Assembly: GCF_009730915.1 (NCBI RefSeq)
Contig: NC_052479.1
Coordinates: forward strand, 30,505,610-30,569,609
Origin: Dioscorea cayenensis subsp. rotundata
Taxonomy: Eukaryota > Streptophyta > Magnoliopsida > Dioscoreales > Dioscoreaceae
Direction: 5' to 3'
DNA: 64,000 nt
A program made the translations under genes and the position numbers. The notes beneath the pieces were generated by a model. It was not told where the DNA came from. It did no database searches and saw only the letters and a list, made by a program, of their open reading frames with translations. Shown piece after piece: positions 59,399 through 64,000 of this stretch. How positions within the stretch are numbered: position 1 is the first letter of the stretch; each line of letters starts with the position of its first letter.

Positions 59399-59988
59399 TC
59401 AAAGGAAGCATTCAGGAGGTGGTGCGCGTCTGTTGTCCTTGCAGTAGTCATAGATCATGTACTTATCGTGTACCCACTTGAGTTTCTGGGCCCCAGCGGG
59501 GTCAAGTGATTGGGTCCACCAAGAGGATTTAGGTGGGGAGGAGGAGCAGGTAGAGTGTCCCGCGGAGGCGATGCACGCGTCGGCGCTGAAGCCGCGATAA
59601 GCGGCTACGAATGGGGCCTTGGACCAATCGGTCTTTACGAGGCCGCCACGTGTGGCCCAGTCTTCAGCAGCCCAAAGGCTTGAGTAAAGCTTCATGGGCT
59701 GGGCCTTTGGGTATGGAATCCCATGGACTTCATTATTCTTGAAAACTCTTATTGGTGTCCCATCCACATAAAACCTGTCATTTATTTGTCACAAAATAAA
59801 ATTTTTAAAAAAAAATTAGTACCATATATATATACTTTGTATAAAATATAGATCAAATCAAAATCAGCTGAAAGTTTTTTGCTTTTATTTATTCATTTAT
59901 TTACTTTATTGTATTTGATTGTGAGATTAGAGTGTTTAGTGAGGATGAAATGATATTTATAGTTTATGTGATGTATAAAAGAAAATTT

Positions 59989-60020
<32 letters not shown>

Positions 60021-60879
60021 AATGGATTTAAAACCAATTGAAATGTGTGGTTCTAGTGAAATATTGACTTAAAATGAGTCTCAAATTCTTTTCTTTTTTT
60101 AGCTTGAGACATCTAACTACTTTCACAAAATATAATATTTGAAATTGCATTAAATGCATTACATATATATATATATATATATATGAAAAAGAAAACCCTT
60201 TATGTTGTAATTTATAAATAAGTAAATAAAAAGTAGAAGAAGAAGAAAAAGAAGAAGAAGAGAGAAAGAAACTTAACAGGATTTCCTGTGGGTTCCAAAC
60301 AACAGTGTAAGTGTGGAAATCCAATCTTGGATCAAACCAAAGATAAAACTGCTGTTCTCTGTTCCCTTTTCCCTGACTGAAAACATTTGTATGCAGTGTG
60401 TATGGTTCTCCACTCACGTTCCCCAAAAACTCAAAATCTATCTCATCATGTGTTGCTCCCAGTGATGATAACTACACACATAATTAACCAAAATATTATA
60501 TATATCAACCCACAAATAATTAACATGTATGCTTGCATGCTTGCATGCATGCATGCATGAAAATAAATAAATAAATAAATATATATATAGATAGATAGAG
60601 ACTTACATAGTATGCAGTTACAGTGCCAGCAGAGTTCCCAGGAACAAGCTTGATCTTCATGTCAATCCTGCCAAAGAGATATTCATACTTGGACTGGAAA
60701 CCAGAACCAGAAGTCTTGTCCAATGAGAGGGTGAGAAGTTCACCACCTTCTTCTATTTTTCCCCTTCCACCACCCCAAGTTATATCAACTCCATTGTTGA
60801 AGTTTGCATAAGTGCTCACACTCAGAGAAAAGAAGCTGATGACAAGGATTATTAATGAAACCATCTTCATTTTTATCAT
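59399..60879 (-). CDS. XTH: Xyloglucan endotransglucosylase/hydrolase (GH16), 3 exons, 280 aa
   Basis: Secreted wall enzyme that cuts and rejoins xyloglucan chains during cell expansion. Exons on the minus strand: 60879-60607, 60471-60278, 59774-59399. They have GT/AG borders and phases that give 280 codons, the family length. Residues 1-25 form a signal peptide ([20 protein letters not shown]). The catalytic strand [11 protein letters not shown] is intact with nucleophile and acid/base Glu, followed directly by the conserved N-glycosylation site NVS. The C-terminal XET domain has [14 protein letters not shown], paired Cys and [18 protein letters not shown]. It lies in a tandem XTH cluster on one strand. 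Transferase versus hydrolase preference cannot be read from the sequence; the common XTH form is transferase. ATG choice among positions 1, 4 and 6 is uncertain. Confidence 0.96.
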
Positions 60880-61070
60880 ATGCTGATGATTGTATTTTTT
60901 ATTGAGTTCATAGTGTTTATATAGAGTTGATCAACATGAAGAAGAGATAGAGAAGTTTCATGTAGGGTTCACAACATGGGGCCACTCATGCAATTATGAC
61001 TTCATGTATGGTCCCTTGAAGATAAAAGACAAGTCCATATTCTTGCTCTATATTTGTTGTTTAGTTGGTG

Positions 61071-61072
<2 letters not shown>

Positions 61073-61112
<40 letters not shown>

Positions 61113-61134
61113 ATATATATATATATATATATAT
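61073..61134. repeat. (CT)n-(TA)n compound microsatellite
   Basis: About 18 CT units run directly into about 12 TA units, roughly 200 bp upstream of the XTH start codon. Confidence 0.95.
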
Positions 61135-61778
61135 TAGTGAGTTACAAAGCTAAACTAAAGCAATTAATTATATTAGTTCAGAAGTAACAGAAAAGATAAG
61201 CATATCTAAATGAACAAAATAAATCTTTATAATTAGTGTTTATTTGCATGCATGATATAAAGTTCAGAAGTATCTTATGAAGTAATTAGCTTTAATTAGG
61301 ACTATAAATATAGACCACTTTGATAGTTGGCTTATTGGTGTCACATCATCACCTTGTTAATGCCAGCTTTTGGAATAGATATGTGTTCTTTCCACACCAT
61401 TGACAGGTTGAGAGAGACTTAATTTTAGTTAATCTAGCTCATTAATATATATATATATATATATAACCTTAATAATAATAATAATATAACTTTATTGCAT
61501 AAGATTAATGAAGTTTACTTGAAGTAATTAAGTATAAATGTACTTGAACGAATTAGTTGGATTTGGTGTAGTTAAGTCGTCGGTGCATGCATGTTGTTTA
61601 ATTTTGTTAGCTTTGTGATTAATACAACCCATATGCTTTGTTTATATTCTTGTCTTCAATAATCTCAAAACCATAATTAAGGATTTGATGTCCTAACAAG
61701 CCTTGTTAATGTTTTTTGGCTCCTCTTATTAATTAGTGTGATATTTGTCACCCAAATTAAGTTTGATATTTTACATGC

Positions 61779-61826
<48 letters not shown>
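61779..61826. repeat. (AAT)n microsatellite, about 16 units
   Basis: Uninterrupted AAT run. Confidence 0.95.
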
Positions 61827-62883
61827 CTGTGTATATAAATATATATATAAGTAAGGAAGGATATATATGTATGTATGGTTGATGGATGATTGATGAGATT
61901 GATAGATAATGCATGGAAAACATCCAATGAAATGGTGGGGCATATGAGTTGTTGAAGGAAAGCAAAAGATTCATCAATGGGTGGACATGTTTTATCTTCA
62001 TGAGCTTTCAATGAGTTGGATTTGGATTGGAATATCAACTAACATTACACTTTCAAGGTTAACGAGCATTAAGGTCATCTCAATCTCATTCCATGCACTT
62101 AGATATTATAGAAAACTTATAGAAAACTTTTTATTTATGTATGTATGTATGTATGTATGCATGCATGCATGTATAATATTTGGAATTAAAAAAGATACAT
62201 GAGGAAGAAGGGAACTTGTTCATTTTCAAGATATGATTTTTTTTATAATTCCTCTATTTTTTTTCTTTATTTTAACATTAAAATCAGAAATAATTTTAAA
62301 AAGACAAGAATATTTCACTATTTGAAGTGAAAAATGAAGACTAGATAACAAAAAGTTATGATGTTTGGATTTCATTTATTGTTAGTATTGTTCTTTATAA
62401 TTTTTTGATTAATATATCTGAAGTAATGGAAACTGAAAGTTATTCATCTCATTCTCTTGATAAATCTCTTGATCTTGAAGTTATTCAAATGATTTTTTGA
62501 TTTCATTTAGCTAGAATTAATAAAAAAAGGATGGCAATGTGCAGTATCAAAATTTGAAGTGCAAAAAGTGTTCTTGATGACAAAAAATTTATGATTTTTG
62601 GATTTCATTTGTTGTTAGTACCATTCTGTTTTATTTTAGAACTTTTTAAGTCTTTCTTGATGAATATATCAAGGTATTAGAAATTCGAAGTTGTTCATCT
62701 TTGATCTTGATGTATATATGAATAAATAAGTTCACTAGTGAAGAAGTTATTTGATGGAAATTACAGTGTATATCTATTTGTTCAACTGATAATAAACAAA
62801 TTAGTGGCATGCATGAACAAACATCAAATTGCAGAATAAAAGAATTTTCAGAATATATATAATTCTCAGCATCTCTTAGTACA

Positions 62884-62990
62884 TCAAGCACTCTGGAGTG
62901 GTCCTTGATCAAATTGCTTAATGTCGGTGCAGTAATCATAAATTATGTAATACTTCTTCACCCATCTCATCATCCTCTCTTGTTTTGTCT
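62884..62990 (-). pseudogene. XTH: XTH exon-3 C-terminal fragment
   Basis: Minus-strand frame reads QERMMRWVKKYYIIYDYC then TDIKQFDQGPLQSA-stop. This matches the last part of the XTH C-terminal domain (RWV.KxYMIYxYCTDxxRF). An in-frame TAG lies a few codons upstream and no other XTH exons are nearby, so it is an isolated relic about 275 bp downstream of the next XTH gene. Confidence 0.8.
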
Positions 62991-63265
62991 AATCCATGTC
63001 TTGATACAACCATGTTCTTTGTAGAACAGTTAATTTAAATCAGTTTTAGTTTTCCTGTGATTCAAATACATATTAATTCAAATTAATTCATGCATTATTG
63101 AGCATTTGATTGAATCTTTTCGATTTTTTGCACACGCAATGATCTTATATATTGAAAAGAGTTATATAACAGAAACATCAAGATACTGATATTCATGGAC
63201 ATATATTGACCATGAAACTACTACAATATAATTTCTTGTTTATCAAAATTACATAATGAATCTAA

Positions 63266-64000
63266 TCAAGCAAGCCTGCATTCTGCAGGCATGTTTTGCC
63301 CGAACCGGTTCTTATCGTCACAGTAATTATAGACCATGTAAGTTTTCCGCAACTCTTTCATTTTGCTCACTTCATGAAGACTGAGCTCGCGATCCATCCA
63401 TGAAACTGAACCAGAAGAACAAGAAGAAGTGCCGGCAGATGCTACACAGGCACTGGCATTGTAATCTCTATAGTAGGCGGAAAACGGGGCTTTCGACCAA
63501 TCAGTCTTAACTCTGCCGCCTTGTGTTGCCCAATCTTCGGCATTCCACAGACTAGAATAGACCCTCATTGCCTGATCATCCGGGTATCCGATGCCCTTCG
63601 CCTCGTTGTTCTTGAACACTCTGATTGCTAAGCCATCGACGAGGAATCTGAAACACAAGGTACAAGACATTTCTTATGCTTAAGTACTAAAAAAAAAGTC
63701 GAAGAAAACTTAAGTAAAGAAATAGACTCACATAATGTTTTTCTTATTCCAAAGGATTGTGTATGTGTGGAAGTCTTGAGTAGGATCAAACCAGAGATAA
63801 AACTGCTGCTCTCTGTTACCTTTCCCTTGATCAAACACATTGGTATGGACAGTGTAAGGACTGCCACTGACATTGCCAAGAAACTCGAAATCGATCTCAT
63901 TATGCGCGTCTCCAATCGATGACAACTACAACAAAGATTCAACCATTTAATCACTGCATGAAATCAGTTAATCAAATTCAGAGTGTTTATGTACTCACAT
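63266..64000 (-). CDS. XTH: Second XTH gene, partial (first exon outside the window)
   Basis: Minus-strand exon 2 is 63925-63732 (194 nt, same length as in the neighbouring XTH) and exon 3 is 63647-63266. The last two bases of exon 1 are 64000-63999, followed by a GTGAGT donor. Exon 2 holds [20 protein letters not shown]: both catalytic Glu residues and the NVS glycosylation site are present, but the first Asp of the usual DEIDFEF is Asn. Exon 3 has [20 protein letters not shown] and [20 protein letters not shown] and ends ECRLA. GT/AG phases match those of the complete copy. Signal peptide not visible because exon 1 is cut off. Likely functional, though the D-to-N change deserves a check. 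Confidence 0.93.

Larger units (their letters stand above)
60880..62883. other. XTH promoter side and spacer
   Basis: Upstream region of the complete XTH gene, with a long (CT)n-(TA)n tract (61073-61134), (AAT)n (61779-61826), and a (TATG)n/(CATG)n run (62132-62172). No gene seen. Confidence 0.5.

Noticed and set aside
61677-62038. Frames with poly-Ile, poly-Leu or poly-Tyr runs
   Set aside because: Translations of the (AAT)n microsatellite.

Overview
The window is plant nuclear DNA. The genes have spliced exons with GT/AG junctions, AT-rich intergenic DNA full of (TA)n and (AAT)n microsatellites, and plant-specific families (SBP-box, XTH, P-class PPR, plasma-membrane H+-ATPase with a penultimate-Thr tail). 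The falling 5'-to-3' GC content of the single-exon maturase gene and the LIGULELESS1/SPL8-type SBP gene fit a monocot, but I cannot name the species. An assembly gap of exactly 1000 N lies at 2378-3377.

Layout. 1-2377: an unrecognised, stop-interrupted reading frame, an LTR-like module, and two exon relics of condensin SMC4 with frame-breaking insertions. 3378-9840: gene-poor AT-rich DNA with a diverged tandem duplication and a possible SINE. 9841-15716: a complete 16-exon plasma-membrane H+-ATPase gene (954 aa). 17523-18059: an IBH1-like atypical bHLH. 23439-24539: a three-exon SPL8-like SBP-box gene. 25701-26026 (-): a small two-exon gene for an ELHRLY-type protein of 81 aa. 28312-29697 (-): a PPR protein. 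32252-38691: an eight-exon glucose-6-phosphate 1-epimerase. 40511-41752: an ADA1/HFI1-type SAGA subunit. 44478-45694 (-): a small two-exon unknown plant protein of 105 aa. 45700-52700: mostly intergenic, with two GC-richer islands. 52786-54966: nuclear intron maturase nMAT3. 56181-57161 (-): a calmodulin-binding-domain protein. 58095-64000 (-): an XTH cluster with one complete gene, one gene cut by the window edge, one multi-exon pseudogene and one exon-3 fragment.

These genes do not form one pathway; they are independent eukaryotic genes. Two loose themes appear. The H+-ATPase and the XTH cluster both act at the wall/apoplast in cell expansion, and IBH1-like and SPL8-like regulators are known from growth and organ-development control. 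I found no operon-like or defence-type novel system. The most unusual items are the broken gene copies (SMC4, XTH), orphan exon-like segments downstream of nMAT3 and of ADA1, several local tandem duplications, and promoter-like GC islands with no gene attached.
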